Below the pieces are notes generated by a model, which had not been told where the DNA came from, made no database searches, and worked only from the letters and a program-made list of their open reading frames with translations. A stretch of DNA of 64,000 bases, from the NCBI RefSeq assembly GCF_018446385.1, contig NC_055996.1:130248532-130312531 (forward strand), read 5' to 3'. Made by a program: the position numbers and the translations under genes. This document shows, piece by piece, positions 24,257 through 35,757 of this stretch. The stretch is from Zingiber officinale (lineage: Eukaryota; Streptophyta; Magnoliopsida; Zingiberales; Zingiberaceae). How positions within the stretch are numbered: position 1 is the stretch's first letter; every line of letters begins with the position of its first letter.

Positions 24257-24998
24257 ATGGCCGACTTGATAGCACCTCCGAAGTTTGAAGGAGAAAACCT
24301 AGAGGACATCACATTTTGGATGATGAAGATGGAGGTCTTCTTCGACACGGATTGGGGACACCATGATGGTGATCAAGAAGTCGTTCGAAGTCCCAAAAGA
24401 CAAGAAAGGGAAGAAACTCCAACCATGACATTGGACGGAAGAGCAAACCTCACAATCGGAGGCAAACTCAAAGGTAATATTAATCTTAATAGATATATTG
24501 CCGTCTAATGTGATAAGTGGTGTAGGTGAATATCAGAATGCCCACGATTTGTGGAGTAAAGTGAAAATGATTCTAGGGGGAAAGCCTAAACCTACACAAT
24601 ATGAACAATAACCCAAGGAGATGGGCTTAATTGCTCAAGTTAAGGAGGAGCAAACGGAGGTCTTGGATGAAGAGGAGAAGGATGAAGAAATGTCATCCAC
24701 AAGTGTGGATGAGGAAACATCCTCAAGGGTTGAAGAAAAATCTAAGACAAGTGAAGAGGAGGTCTTGGAGGTCAACAGAGTGAGCATCTCCACCAAAGAT
24801 AAGTCAAAGGACCACATCATTTACTTCGGATGCAATGAGAGGGGACACTACAAGAGTAGGTGTCCATTGGGTAAGAAGAAGGTAACTCTTAAACCCAATC
24901 AAGTTATTTTAAACACTTACATGGGTTGTAGGAATGAAGAAGTCCAAAGGAGAAGGATGAACATAGTATGCTTCACGTGTGGGGAGAAGGGACACTAC
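24257..24998 (+). pseudogene. gag of element A, interrupted by element B
   Basis: Starts MADLIAPPKFEGEN, a Sirevirus/UBN2-type gag start. A frameshift or deletion follows near 24360-24400 and stops occur near 24506 and 24610. A Glu/Ser-rich stretch leads to a zinc knuckle IYFGCNERGHYKSRC (about 24820-24860). A second knuckle begins CFTCGEKGHYY (about 24970) and is cut at 24998 by insertion of element B. Its continuation resumes at 29717. RNA packaging is the role known for such gag proteins; this copy is dead. Confidence 0.8.
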
Positions 24999-26025
24999 TA
25001 TAGGCGATCAGTGGCCGGCTAGAAGGGGGGTTGGATAGCTAGGTCACCCCAACTTCGATTTCTTCTCTACACGGTTAGTTTACGCAAGCGGAAATAAAAC
25101 TAAAACAAGAAAGCAATGAGTAAGAACACAAACGCTAACACGATTCTTTTACGTGGTTCAGAGATTGCTTGCTCCTACTCCACGGCGTGTCCTTGAGGTG
25201 GACGAGCCCTTGATCCTTTGGTGGATCAGTCTCCGGCAATCTCCGGCTAAAGCTTCTCCTTCTCGGTGGAGCAAACCTCTCACAAAGGCTCTCTTCCTCT
25301 TTACAAGATGGAGTTTGAATTAGGAGGAAGAGAATTGACTTGAGAGCTTTGGACACAGAATAGGAGTTAAACTACAAGCATCAGTAACCTCCTTAATGTC
25401 CCAAAGCTCCCCTTAAATAAGAGGAGAGAGTTGATCACAAATCAACTCAAACCCCGACACCAGTCGACTGGTCCAAACACCAGTCGACTGGTGTGCCGTT
25501 GGACCCAGCCAACGACTCTCTGCAGAAAGCCAAATCCTGCCAACGGCTATGTACCAGTCGACTGGTCTCAGGACCAGTCGACTGGTCCCCGTAGCCGACA
25601 AGCACAGAATGCTTCTGTGAAGTTGGATCAGTCGACTGGTCTCATTACCAGTCGACTGGTCCCAGTACATTCACTCCTCTCATCCTTTCCGGAGTCGCCT
25701 TTGAAGTCCTCTTCCTCGGCCTTCGTCCCTCAGATGCACCCGAGCCCGCGGCTCCTCTCCATGCCATCCTTCACGCTGCCTTGAAGTCCATTTCCCTCGG
25801 CTCCACTCCATTGCTCCTCGTCCGGCGGTCCCTCGGATGTCTTCCACACCATCCTTCACCGACTCAAGGATCCGAGCCCTTGGATGAGTTTCTCATACTT
25901 GGCCGTACCAAGTTCTCATGTGTTCCACCAAGTCCTGCAAGACTCAAACACATATCAAATACATATGAAAGTCTAACTTAAACTCTTTGACACACACATC
26001 AAAACCTAGGTCGATTGCACCAACA
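24999..26025 (-). repeat. 3' LTR of element B
   Basis: 1027 bp. Six CAGTCGACTG palindromes lie at about 25461-25662. On the minus strand they are just upstream of a TATTTAAG TATA-like box (about 25413-25424). The outer end TA is mutated from TG. Confidence 0.9.
25459..25662. repeat. Array of ACCAGTCGACTGGT palindromes (3' LTR, element B)
   Basis: Perfect 14-bp palindromes near 25461, 25480, 25553, 25572 and 25648, plus one variant near 25627. They tend to occur in pairs 19-21 bp apart. Confidence 0.95.
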
Positions 26026-26955
26026 ATCTCCCCCTTTTTGATGTGTGGCAATATGTTTAAGTTAGGCATAAATAAAAACTTTGAAAATTTTGAAGCAATA
26101 TGTAAACATGAAGCATAAAACCCAAGCTCCCCTTTAACACATGCTCTCAACCTTAATTTTCAAAGATTTTTACACAAGTAAATCAAGTAGGTTAGTTCCT
26201 AACTTAACCTTCCCTTTTCTCCCCCTTTGACACCATCAAAAATATTGTACTAGACACGTACACATACTATGGTATCAATTTCATAACCCTCAGAGTGCTG
26301 GAAGGCTGGTACCAGTCGACTGGTACCTGTCACAGTCGACTGATACATGCTGAGCTCGAATTTCAGCCTTCTGAGGCCAACTTCAGAAATGCATAAAAAA
26401 TTCCACAAAATTCGAAAAATCATGAAATTCTGAACACATATTTCTTGACATGCTCTTTAACAAGGAAAAATATGTTTTCATGAAAAGTCAAAGTATTTTT
26501 GAAATTTTGACCAAATCTCAAAACCATGCAAGTTTGTATCAATTTAAAACCCAGTTTTGCACTCATATGTTTTAATATAGCTATACCATAGTAAATAAAA
26601 CATAGGATTGTTTTCAAAACATTTAAAATATCCAACTATGATCTATGGGAAAGATGTCCACTAATTAAACATTTGCTTTCCCCATAGTTGGTCTATAATT
26701 ACTAACTATATGATACAATTCATAACTCATCAAAATGCCATAAGCATAAGTGAATTATTTGTATCATCCTAATATCTCACATTTTTGGTTAGAAAACAAT
26801 GCAAGTCATTGTGAGATAAAGGTAACCTTTACTTAGCCCTTTCAATCATGAATTTCTATCAAGGCTAACCAAATATTCTCCCCCTTAAGGTCTCAAGTCA
26901 ACCATTTTTCAAGGATTTGAGTTATGATTTTAATGGTTGACTAACCTAAAATCCT
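26026..26955 (-). other. Non-coding 3' internal region of element B
   Basis: Between gag and the 3' LTR. Contains several purine-tract complements (CTCCCCCTTT-like at 26026, 26215 and 26876), two further CAGTCGACTG palindromes at 26311-26346, and an ATCATCCTAATATCTCAC stretch (26764) also found in element J (43436). No pol. Confidence 0.7.
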
Positions 26956-28614
26956 CTAACCCTTGAGGATTGATTTTGGCACCCAATAGAAATTCTTTCT
27001 AATTGGGTTAACCAAATATTCCTTGGGGATCCATTTTTTATCTATAGTCTTGGTTTTTGATTGACCCCTAGCAAGTAGACAATGGTAGGTCTTTTCATTG
27101 TTGGGTTCCTTGTATCCTAATCCATTTTTCTTAAAACTTGCCCTTTGGCTCCCAATAATCATGTTTAGGGCTTTAGAGCCAATTTAAAATTTTCTAAGGG
27201 CATTGGTAAGGAATTCTACCTTTTCTCTTAATTTCCTATTTTCCTCTTCTAAGCATGAATCATTTGAACTTGTAGAGGAAGAAATAAGCATATCATTGTT
27301 CTTAGAACACATAGATTCTAATTTTTCTTCAAGACAAATAATATCATGTTTCAAAGATTTATTTTTCCTTTTTGCCTTGAATAAATCCTCATTTGTGCTT
27401 TTAATAATTTTAACCAAAACATGGGGAGGAAGATTGTGTACCTCACTTACCGAGAAGTCCGAATCCGAAGTTTGACCTCCCCCTTCACTTGAGCTTCCCT
27501 CTTCATTTTCACTTGAGCTCTTTCCTTCTTCTCTTTCGGATGAGGTGGAGGCTATATCATCAATTCTCATTAGAGCAAAATTGACTACATGGTGCTCTTC
27601 TTCCTCCGATGATGATGGATCATCCCATGTTGCTTTTAGGTTGCGAGCCTTCTTCCCCTTTTCTTTTGTCTTCTTCTCCTCCCTCTTCTTCCCTTCCTTC
27701 TTCTTCAAGAGAGGACAATCATCACTTATGTGTCCCTCTCCTTGGCAATTGTAGCAAATTACCCTCCTTTTTCTACTTTTGCTTCTTGAGCTATTTCTAG
27801 CATGAGATTTGTTAGTAGAAAACTTTTTAAATGCCCTTCTCATTTTTCTTACCATATACGCCTCTTGATCACTATCCATTGAGGCACTTGATTCTTCGGA
27901 GTCGGAGGATGGTGGAGATGAAGATTTCTTCTTCTTACCTTTTCCCTTGTTTGCCACAAGGGCTACTCCTCTTGATCTATGTGCTTCTTCATCTAATCCT
28001 TCAACTCTTGTTTCATGGAGCTCCATTCTTGAGAAGAGTTCATCTAGAGAGGATTTCTCTAGGTCCTTTGATATGTAGTATGAATCTACAATGGAGCTTC
28101 AAGTTGTGGTTCTTGGGAAAGCATTTAGGGCTTTCATCATCATGTCTCGATTTGAGAGTGTCTCACCTACACTTGTTAGTCCATTAATAATTTCCTTAAT
28201 TCTAGAATGTAAAATTGATACCTTTTCTCCTTTCTCAAGCTTGATATTGTTGAGTTGAGTTCGAAGGAGGTCTCTTCTTGCCAATTTTGCTTCTGATGTC
28301 CCTTCATGAAGCTCCACTAGCTTTTCCCATAACTCCTTGGCGCTTGAGTAGGTTCCAACCCTTGTTATTTCTTGTTGGGGAAGAACATTGTGTAGATGAT
28401 GGATTGCCTTGGCATTTGCTAGATGCTCTTCTTTTTGCCTTTTGGTCCATCTTGTTATGTCAATTGTCTCATTGTGTTCATCCTTGGGCTCTTCAAAACC
28501 ACTTCTCATGATTAGCATAATGTCAAAATCGGTATTAAAAAATACCTCCATTCTCTTCTTCCACCAAGAGAAGTCGCCTTCGAATTTGGGTGGATGAATG
28601 TTTGAGCCGGCCAT
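26956..28614 (-). pseudogene. gag of element B (nearly intact)
   Basis: Starts MAGSNIHPPKFEGDFSWWKK at 28614. UBN2-type gag continues with ELWEKLVELHEGTSEAKLAR and LHSRIKEIINGLTSVGETLSNRD. A frameshift falls near 28100. A second stretch (28026-27184) has a Lys/Ser/Glu-rich region and one CCHC knuckle CYNCQGEGHISDDC, then a coiled-coil-like tail. After a single stop at 27184 the same frame continues to 26956 and ends KEYLVNPIRKNFYWVPKS. In pol-bearing Sireviruses this WVPK region directly precedes the protease active site; here the frame stops instead. Confidence 0.85.
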
Positions 28615-28675
28615 TTTGATGAGTGCTCTTCTTGGCGATTAGTCCGTTGAAGGACAACCTTGCTCTGATACCACT

Positions 28676-29711
28676 TGTAGGCGATCGGTGGCCGGCTAGA
28701 AGGGGGGTTGGATAGCTAGGTCACCCCAACTTCGATTTCTTCTCTACACAGTTAGTTTACGCAAGCGGAAATGAAACTAAAACAAGAAAGCAATGAGTAA
28801 GAACACAAACGCTAACACGATTCTTTTACGTGGTTCGGAAATTGCTTGCTCCTACTCCACGGCGTGTCCTTGAGGTGGACGAGCTCTTGATCCTTCGGTG
28901 GATCAGTCCCCGGCAATCTCCGGCTAAAGCTTCTCCTTCTCGGTGGAGCAAACCTCTCACAAAGGCTCTCTTCCTCTTTACAAGATGGAGTTTGAATTAG
29001 GAGGAAGAGAATTGACTTGAGAGCTTTGGACACAGAATAGGAGTTAAACTACAAGCATCAGTAACCTCCTTAATGTCCCAAAGCTCCCCTTAAATAAGAG
29101 GAGAGAGTTGATCACAAATCAACTCAAACCCCGACACCAGTCGACTGGTCCAAACACCAGTCGACTGGTGTGCCGTTGGACCCAGCCAACAGCTCTCTGC
29201 AGAAAGCCAAATCCTGCCAACGGCTATGTACCAGTCGATTGGTCTCAGGACCAGTCGACTGGTCCCCGTAGCCGACAAGCACAGAATGCTTCTGTGCATT
29301 CTGTGAAGTTGGATCAGTCGACTGGTCCCATTACCAGTCGACTGGTCCCAGTACATTCACTCCTCTCATCCTTTCCGGAGTCGCCTTTGAAGTCCTCTTC
29401 CTCGGCCTTCGTCCCTCAGATGCACCCGAGCCCGCGGCTCCTCTCCGTGCCATCCTTCACGCTGCCTTGAAGTCCACTTCCCTCGGCTCCACTCCATTGC
29501 TCCTCGTCCGGCGGTCCCTCGGATGTCTTCCACACCATCCTTCACCGACTCAAGGATCCAAGCCCTTGGATGAGTTTCTCATACTTGGCCGTACCAAGTT
29601 CTCATGTGTTCCACCAAGTCCTGCAAGACTCAAACACATATCAAATACATATGAAAGCCTAACTTAAACTCTTTGACACACACATCAAAACCTAGGTCGA
29701 TTGCACCAACA
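28676..29711 (-). repeat. 5' LTR of element B
   Basis: 1036 bp, TGTTGGTGCAA...GATCGCCTACA on the minus strand. It carries the same palindrome array (29136-29348) and a 9-bp duplication (GCATTCTGT) absent from the other LTR. Confidence 0.9.
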
Positions 29712-29716
29712 ACTAC

Positions 29717-29885
29717 CACACCAAATGCCCTAAGAAGAGGAAGATCAAGAAGCTTATGCATTTAAAGAAATGGGAGAAGAAGAAGAAAATCTCAAGTCAA
29801 GGGGGAGCTTCAAGGGTAAGGGAGGTATACCCTAACTTGAATTGCAATTTAAATTCTTACACTCCCATGCATGCTAGGAAGTGAT
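29717..29885 (+). pseudogene. Continuation of element A gag after element B
   Basis: Resumes the knuckle region cut at 24998, with basic text KKRKIKKLMHLKKWEKKKK and then GGASRVREVYP. It is lost at about 29885 where copia LTR sequence begins. The right half of element A is missing. Confidence 0.7.
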
Positions 29886-30802
29886 AAGTTTTTCTCCACA
29901 ACAAAAAATCTTCTCCTTTCCCTTAAGGCCGACGCCTCATTCTTTCTTTTCTTTCCTCTAGGGCCGGCACCCCACTTCTTTTCTTCTTCCCTTTTCTTCC
30001 CTCTAGGGTCGGCGCCCCATCTTCTCTTGGTGGCCGGAGCTTGGAGGAAAAGAAAACGAAGAGACGAAACACCTTGGTGGTCGGCGGCTTGGAGGAGAAG
30101 AAGAAGAAGAAGGTGTTCCTTTCTTTGCATCCTTTAGTGGTAGGTGGCTTGGAAACAAAAAGGGTTCGGATGTTTTTGTCTTGGTAGATCATCGCCCACA
30201 CGACGTCCAAGAAGAGGAGAGGAATATGACAGAAGATCAAGAGGTCTTTGTCTATGAAGAAAGGTACAACTAGTTATTTATTTCGCAACACAACTAGTTT
30301 TGTTTTCTTTGTATGGATCTTGAAATACCAACACAAGAGGCTAGCGATTTTGTGTTTTCATTTTTGTGCTTCGATTTTGTGTTTCGATCTTGTGCTTTGA
30401 TTGAGGTCTCTGTAGTTAAACCTAAGGTTACTATGAGAAGTTTAAATATCCAATTTCTTTGAAAGGCTTTGTCTTATAAGTGGTGGATGATCTCATAACC
30501 AAGAAGGCCTAGTACCTCGCCAACGACCTGGAAGTCGATCCTTGAAATAGATATTTAATCAACTTCTGTAATATGGTTTAACTTCAGAAGAACACAAGGA
30601 TTGAACTTGGAGTAAAAATGTTAAGTTTCGTTTCCAATCCAGGTTTAACTTTGAAGAACGAACTTGGAGTAAAAATATTAAGTTTCATTTTCAATCCAAG
30701 TTTAACTTCTGAAGAGCACATGGGTTGCTAGGAAAAGTTCTGTGCTTGTATAATTTTTTTTGTACAGGGGAAACAAAACGGTATTCCAAGAAGCACCCAA
30801 CA
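29886..30802 (+). repeat. Truncated LTR of a Tork/Angela-like copia element
   Basis: Matches the reverse complement of the large LTR at 60795-63361. Shared landmarks: GGCCGGC-rich leader, GATCATCGCCCACACGACGTC, AAGATCAAGAGGT, CAACACAAGAGGC, the AATAACCAAGAAGG-like module (30465-30537) and GTTGCTAGGAAAAG-TTC-TGTAC near the end. It ends CACCCAACA at 30802 inside element G's 3' LTR. The 5' half is missing. Confidence 0.75.
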
Positions 30803-30950
30803 CTCCCGTGCTGTCCTTCTCTCTAGCCGCGTCTCTCGCTCGAATTCCTGTGCTCCTAAGCTCCTGCACACTTAGACACAAGGGATTAAACCAAAACAAG
30901 GTCTAACCTAACTTGGTTGATCACACTAAAAATAACTTTGGGTTCCAATA
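30803..30950 (-). repeat. Truncated 3' LTR of element G
   Basis: On the minus strand it begins TATTGGAACCCAAAG and contains CTTGTGTCTAAGTGTGCAGG, as does the 5' LTR end at about 48200-48293. Cut by the copia LTR end at 30802. Confidence 0.75.
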
Positions 30951-31002
30951 ATCTCCCCCTTTTTGATGTGAGCAACTCAAGTTAAGTTAGGGTAAAATAA
31001 TT

Positions 31003-31888
31003 TGTTGATCCCTTGGTGGTCGGCAAGAGGGGAGGGGTGAATTGCCCTACAAAAACAAATTAACCCTTTCTCGACTTATAGCTTGAATAAGAACACTTGC
31101 AATTAAAAACTAAGAGACTAATTACAGAGATAACAACATAAGGAGACTTACTTGGTTTGCAATCAGTAGATTGCTAATCCAAGGAAAATAAAGCACACTT
31201 TTATGACGATCTCCTTCGGGCGAAGTAGCCTCTTAAAACGTTAACAACTCACAATTGAAAGTAGAATAGAAAGAAAATAAATTACAAGTTGTTGATTGAA
31301 CTACTGAAATCAGAGCTATATTTATAGCACTGTTCCGGGCGCTTGAAAGGGTTTCGAGCGCCTAGAGTGGGATAGAATTCTATCCCCGACGCGTCGGTCA
31401 GCGTCCACGTCACTTTTGATAGGATTTGGGTTCTGGGCGCCCGGACTCAATAAGCTCCGGGCGCTCAGACCACATAAGTCAACAAAGATGACTTTTTACG
31501 GTCCGGGTCCTCTGCTCTGGTTCTGCTCGTCTCGGTCCGGGTCTTCCGCTCCGGTTCTGTTAGCTTGGGTGATTTCGGCCATCCGGAATAGGGCTCACCC
31601 GAACCCAACTTCCGGCCTTCTTCTCGAGCAGCCTTCCTCCCCGACTTCTCATCCCTCGAACGTCGCGTACGTTCTTTTCGTCCACCGATGTATTCTTTCG
31701 CGGCACCTCATCCCTCGGACGCACCGAGCCCGTCAGCTCTCTCCCGTGCCGTCTTTCTCGCTAGCCGCATCTTCCGCTCGATTTCTTGTGCTCCTAAGCT
31801 CCTACACACTTAGACACAAGGGTTAAACCAAATATGACCTAACTTAACTTCTTTGATCACATCATAACAACCTTGGGTTTCCAACAAT
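31003..31888 (-). repeat. 3' LTR of element F
   Basis: 886 bp. On the minus strand GGGCGCCC/CGGGCGC motifs, GACGCGTC (31388-31395) and a perfect palindrome GGGATAGAATTCTATCCC (31369-31386) lie just upstream of GCTATAAATATAGC (31315-31328), a TATA box that is itself a hairpin. Confidence 0.85.
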
Positions 31889-32413
31889 CTCCCCCTTTTT
31901 GATGTGAGCAACCCAAGTTAAGCTAGGCTAAACAACTATAATGTAAAAATAAATAATTTTGCAAATAAGTACAAAAAGAATTTTTAATGAAAAATTTAGA
32001 TTATTCATCCCCCTAGACTTAACATCCTTCTCCCCCTTTTATCACATAAAAAATAGGGTTTTTAACAAGTCTAAGGTTAATTTTAATTTTTTAAAAAAAT
32101 TACAATAAATTAGAAAGTTTTAAGTGTTGCAAAAAAAAAATCTAAGTAAGAAAATTTCAAGCAGAAAAAAATTTCTCAAGTTTTTTTTTTGTTATATTTC
32201 ATCACTTAATTAATTTATTTTAAAAAAAATTCTAAGTAAGAAAATTTCAAGTAGAAATTTTTTTTCTAAGTTAAAAGATAAAAATTTTTAAGTGAAGTTT
32301 GCAAAAATTTTTTTTAACAAATGTTAAATCATTGACAAATATTGAAAGCATTCAATTTAATTAACTATTTCATGCTTATCAGTTTGTCAATTAAATATTC
32401 AATTCAGAAATTA

Positions 32414-32482
32414 GCTTCCAGGCTATGGCAAGACACTATGCCTTCTTGGTTATTGGATCATCAACCACTTCTAGACAAAGCC
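32414..32482 (-). repeat. Shared AATAACCAAGAAGG module (element F copy)
   Basis: On the minus strand GGCTTTGTCTAGAAGTGG, CCAATAACCAAGAAGG and GCCTGGAAGC. The same segment occurs at 30465, 35276, 37883, 59258 and 61041. Confidence 0.85.
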
Positions 32483-32579
32483 TTTTAATGAATTCAAATA
32501 TTTAATCTTTTATCTGAAAGTCTTAAGCCTAATTCCATTTTTAATTTAAACAATTTTTTGAAACCCAATATAGGTTCCT

Positions 32580-33519
32580 TCCTATAGGGTTAATCAGGTA
32601 TTTTCTTGGGATATGAGATTTTGCTATTTTTCTAATCTGACCTTTGTGAAATCCATAGTATTAGTTTAACCTTCTATAGTTTCTAAAATTTAAGACAGAA
32701 ACATTTAAACTTGCAGAATTTTTTAAGTTATCTATTTCTTCTTTTAATTTAGCATTTTCAAATTTTACTTTATCAAAATCTTCTATTAGACATGATTTTG
32801 CTAAAAAAAAATTATTTCTAAGTTTTCATTTTTTAATTTATCATTTTTTACTTTTTAACTTGTACATATATTTTGCCATAGACTTAATTCCATAATAAAG
32901 TTGATCAGGAGGTAAGAGGCATACCTTATTTACCATATCAGACTTAAAGCCTGACTCTCCCCCTGCTTCGCTACATTCATATGAAGTCGCTCCCCCTTCA
33001 TCGATGCTGGCTTCTGAAGTGCTTTTCTCTTCATGGCTAGCGTATCGTATCCCGGTTGGTTACCGTTTCACTGAGGTTTTCGAGTCCGGTGATTAGTTCT
33101 TTTACCTTCGTGTGTAGATCGGCTATCTTCTCACCTCTTTCCAGATAGATATTCATTAGTTTGTTCCGAAGTATGTCTCTTCTTACAAGCTTGGTTTCGG
33201 ATGTGCCTTCGTGGAGTTTCAGAAATTTTTTCCAGAGTTCTTTGGCCGACGAGTAGCTTCCGATGTGGTTTACTTCTTGAGGCGGCAACACGCTCAGCAA
33301 GTGATATTCCACTCAGTTATTTGCTACGGAATCATTTTGATCTTTCTTCGTCCAAGGGCTCTCTTCCTTCTCCTCTCCGTTTTGATTAGTAGGAGCTACA
33401 AAACCATATTTGATTATTAAACGAATCTCAAAGTCTATTTTTAGAAATACCTCCATTTGGTGTTTCCAGTGTGCGAAGTATCCCTTGAATTTTGGTGGAA
33501 CGATACTTGGTCCGACCAT
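32580..33519 (-). pseudogene. gag of element F, internally deleted
   Basis: Starts MVGPSIVPPKFKGYFAHWKH at 33519. One in-frame stop at 33313, then ELWKKFLKLHEGTSETKLVR and LHTKVKELITGLENLSETVTN. At about 33037 the frame jumps to text equivalent to the Glu/Ser-rich region after the zinc knuckle (STSEASIDEGGA, LLPPDQLYYGIK). The knuckle is therefore deleted. The frame ends in a WVSKN-like remnant near 32570. Confidence 0.8.
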
Positions 33520-33579
33520 TGGTTTCTTTGCTTCGGTCGACAGTTAGTCCTTTTGAAGCATCCTCGCTATGATACCACT

Positions 33580-33986
33580 TGTTGGTCCCTTGGTCGCTGA
33601 TAAGAGGGGAGGGGTGAATTGCCCTACAAAAACAAATCAACCCTTTCTCGACATATAGCTTGAATAAGAACACTTGCAATTAAAAACTAAGAGACTAATT
33701 ACAGAGACAGCAACACAAGGAGACTTACTTGGTTTGCAATCAGTAGATTGCTAATCCAAGAAAAATAAAGTGCACTTTTATGACGATCTCCTTCAGGCGG
33801 AGTAGCCTCTTACAACATTAACAGCTCACAAATGAAAGTAGAATAGAAAGAAAATGAATTACAAGTTGTTGATTAGTGTGCGAAGTATCCCTCTAATTTT
33901 GGTGAAATGATGCTTGGTCCGATCATTGGTTTCTTTGCTTCGGTCGGCAGTTAGTCCTTTTGAAGCATCCTCGCTCTGATACCACT
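33580..33986 (-). repeat. Partial middle LTR and gag-start stub of element F
   Basis: 33580-33874 equals the right third of the LTR and stops abruptly. 33875-33986 repeats the gag start and primer-binding region seen at 33465-33579. The junction is inside GATTAGTGTG. Confidence 0.8.
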
Positions 33987-34889
33987 TGTTGGTCCCTTGA
34001 TGGCCAGCAAGAGGGGAGGGGTGAATTGCCCTACAAAAACAAATCAACCCTTTCTCAACTTATAGCTTGAATAAGAACACTTGTAATTAAAAACTAAGAG
34101 ACTAATTATAGAGACAACAACACAAGGAGACTTACTTGGTTTGAAATCAGTAGATTGCTAATCCAAGGAAAATAAAGCGCACTTTTATGACAATCTCCTT
34201 CGGGCGGAGTAGCCTCTTACAACGTTAACAGCTCACAAATGAAAGTAGAACAGAAAGAAAATGAATTACAAGTTATTGATTGAACTGCTGAAATCAAAGC
34301 TATATTTATAGCACTATTTGGGGCACCTGGAAGGGTTCCGGGCGTCTGGAGTGAGATAGAATTCTATCCCCGACGCGTCGGTCAACGACCACATCACTTT
34401 TAATAGGAATTGGGTTCTGGGCACTCAGAAGGGTTCCAGGCGCCCGAACTCAATTGGCTCCGGGAGCCCGGACCACATAAGTCAACAAAGTTGACTTTTT
34501 ACGATTCGGGTCTTTTGTTCCGATTCTACTCGTCTTAGTCCGGGTCTTCTGCTCCAGCTCTGCTAGCTTGGGTGATTTCGGCCATACGGAATAGGGCTCA
34601 CCCGAACTCAACTTTCGACATTCTCCTCGAGCAGTCTTCCTCCCACGCTTCTCGTCCTTCGAACGTCGTATACGTTCTTCTCGTCTACCGGTGTACTCTT
34701 CCGCGGTAACTCGTCCCTCAGACGCACCGAGCCCATCGGCTATCTCCCGTGCCATCCTTCTCTCTTGCCGCATCTTCCGCTCGACTTCCTGTGCTCCTAA
34801 GCTCTTGCACACTTAGACACAAGGGTTAAATCAAACAGGACCTAACTTAACTTGTTTGAACACATCAAAACAACCTTTGGGTTTCAACA
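33987..34889 (-). repeat. Outer 5' LTR of element F
   Basis: 903 bp. Same layout as 31003-31888: TATA hairpin 34309-34322, with GACGCGTC and GGGCGCC-type motifs upstream on the minus strand (34323-34470). Confidence 0.85.
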
Positions 34890-35757
34890 CAATCATAAAG
34901 TAAAGATAATAAAATTGCAATAAGAGTTGAAATTATGCAATAAGGTGTACAGATTTTCAAAATTTAAAATTTGAACTACTACCTCCCCCTAGACTTAATT
35001 TTTCCCTTCTCCCCCTTTGATCACACAAAAATTGGGGTGCTCAATAAAATCTAGGGGTAAAAAAGATAAGTTTTAACAGAAATTTGTTTTAAATAAAAAT
35101 GCAAAAAATTCTATATGAAATTTTGAAAAAAAAATTCTATGTGAAATTTTGAAAAATAAATTCTAAGTGAAGTTTACAATATCTTAAATGCTAAACCATT
35201 GACAAAAATTGAAAGCATTTAATTTAATTATTTCATGTTTATCAATTTGTCAATTAAATATTCAATTCAGAAATTGGCTTCCAGGTTGTGGCGAGGTACT
35301 AGGCCTTCTTGGTTATTGGATCATCAACCACTTCTAGACAAACCTCTTAATGAATTCAAATATTTAATCTTCTATCTAAAAGCCTTAAGTCCAATTTCAC
35401 TTTTTTATTTATACAAGTTCTTGGAACCCAATATAGGTTCCTTCCTATATGATTAATCAAGAATTTTATAAGTACATAACTTTTAGGAATTTTACTAATT
35501 TGACTTTTATGAAATCTAAATACCAGTTTAGATTTCTATATTTCTTAATATTTTTCATTGTATGAACATGCATGATTTTTCAAATATTCTATCTCTATTT
35601 TCAATTTATCATTTTCTATTTTTAGATTATCATATAAATCCAGTGGATATGCTCTGGACAATTGTATTTTCAAATCTATGTTGTCTTTTTCTAACTTGCA
35701 ACACTCTTTAGTTAATAACTTCACAAATTTAAATAATTTGTTAGGCGGGAGAGATCG
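34890..35757 (-). pseudogene. 3' internal region and gag tail of element G
   Basis: Contains purine-tract complements (CTCCCCCTAGACTTAA, CTCCCCCTTTGATCAC), the AATAACCAAGAAGG module (35276-35344), a GRNLYWVP-like gag end (about 35420-35440) and the coiled-coil gag tail up to SLPPNKLFKFVK, cut at 35757 by element H. Confidence 0.7.

Larger units (their letters stand above)
24999..29711 (-). mobile_element. Element B: complete gag-only LTR retrotransposon (TR-GAG-like)
   Basis: 4713 bp on the minus strand, with a perfect 5-bp duplication ACTAC at 24994-24998 and 29712-29716. LTRs are 24999-26025 (3') and 28676-29711 (5'). The primer-binding site complement GCTCTGATACCA is at 28662-28673. The purine tract complement ATCTCCCCCTTTTTGATG begins at 26026. 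The only coding region is gag. By eye the LTRs differ by about 17-18 substitutions in 1027 bp plus one 9-bp indel, so insertion is fairly recent. It interrupts the second zinc knuckle of element A's gag. Confidence 0.93.
31003..34889 (-). mobile_element. Element F: gag-only LTR retrotransposon with three LTRs
   Basis: Order along the plus strand: LTR (31003-31888), internal region (31889-33579), partial LTR (33580-33874), 111-bp stub of primer-binding site and gag start (33875-33986), full LTR (33987-34889). Primer-binding-site complements lie just left of both right-hand LTRs. The flanks TAATT (30998-31002) and CAATC (34890-34894) could be one target duplication altered by two C-to-T changes. 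The layout fits unequal recombination or tandem insertion followed by deletion. Confidence 0.8.

Noticed and set aside
25413-25784. Open frames of 85-117 codons on both strands in the element B LTRs
   Set aside because: Produced by the CAGTCGACTG palindrome array and repeated identically in both LTRs; not protein-like.
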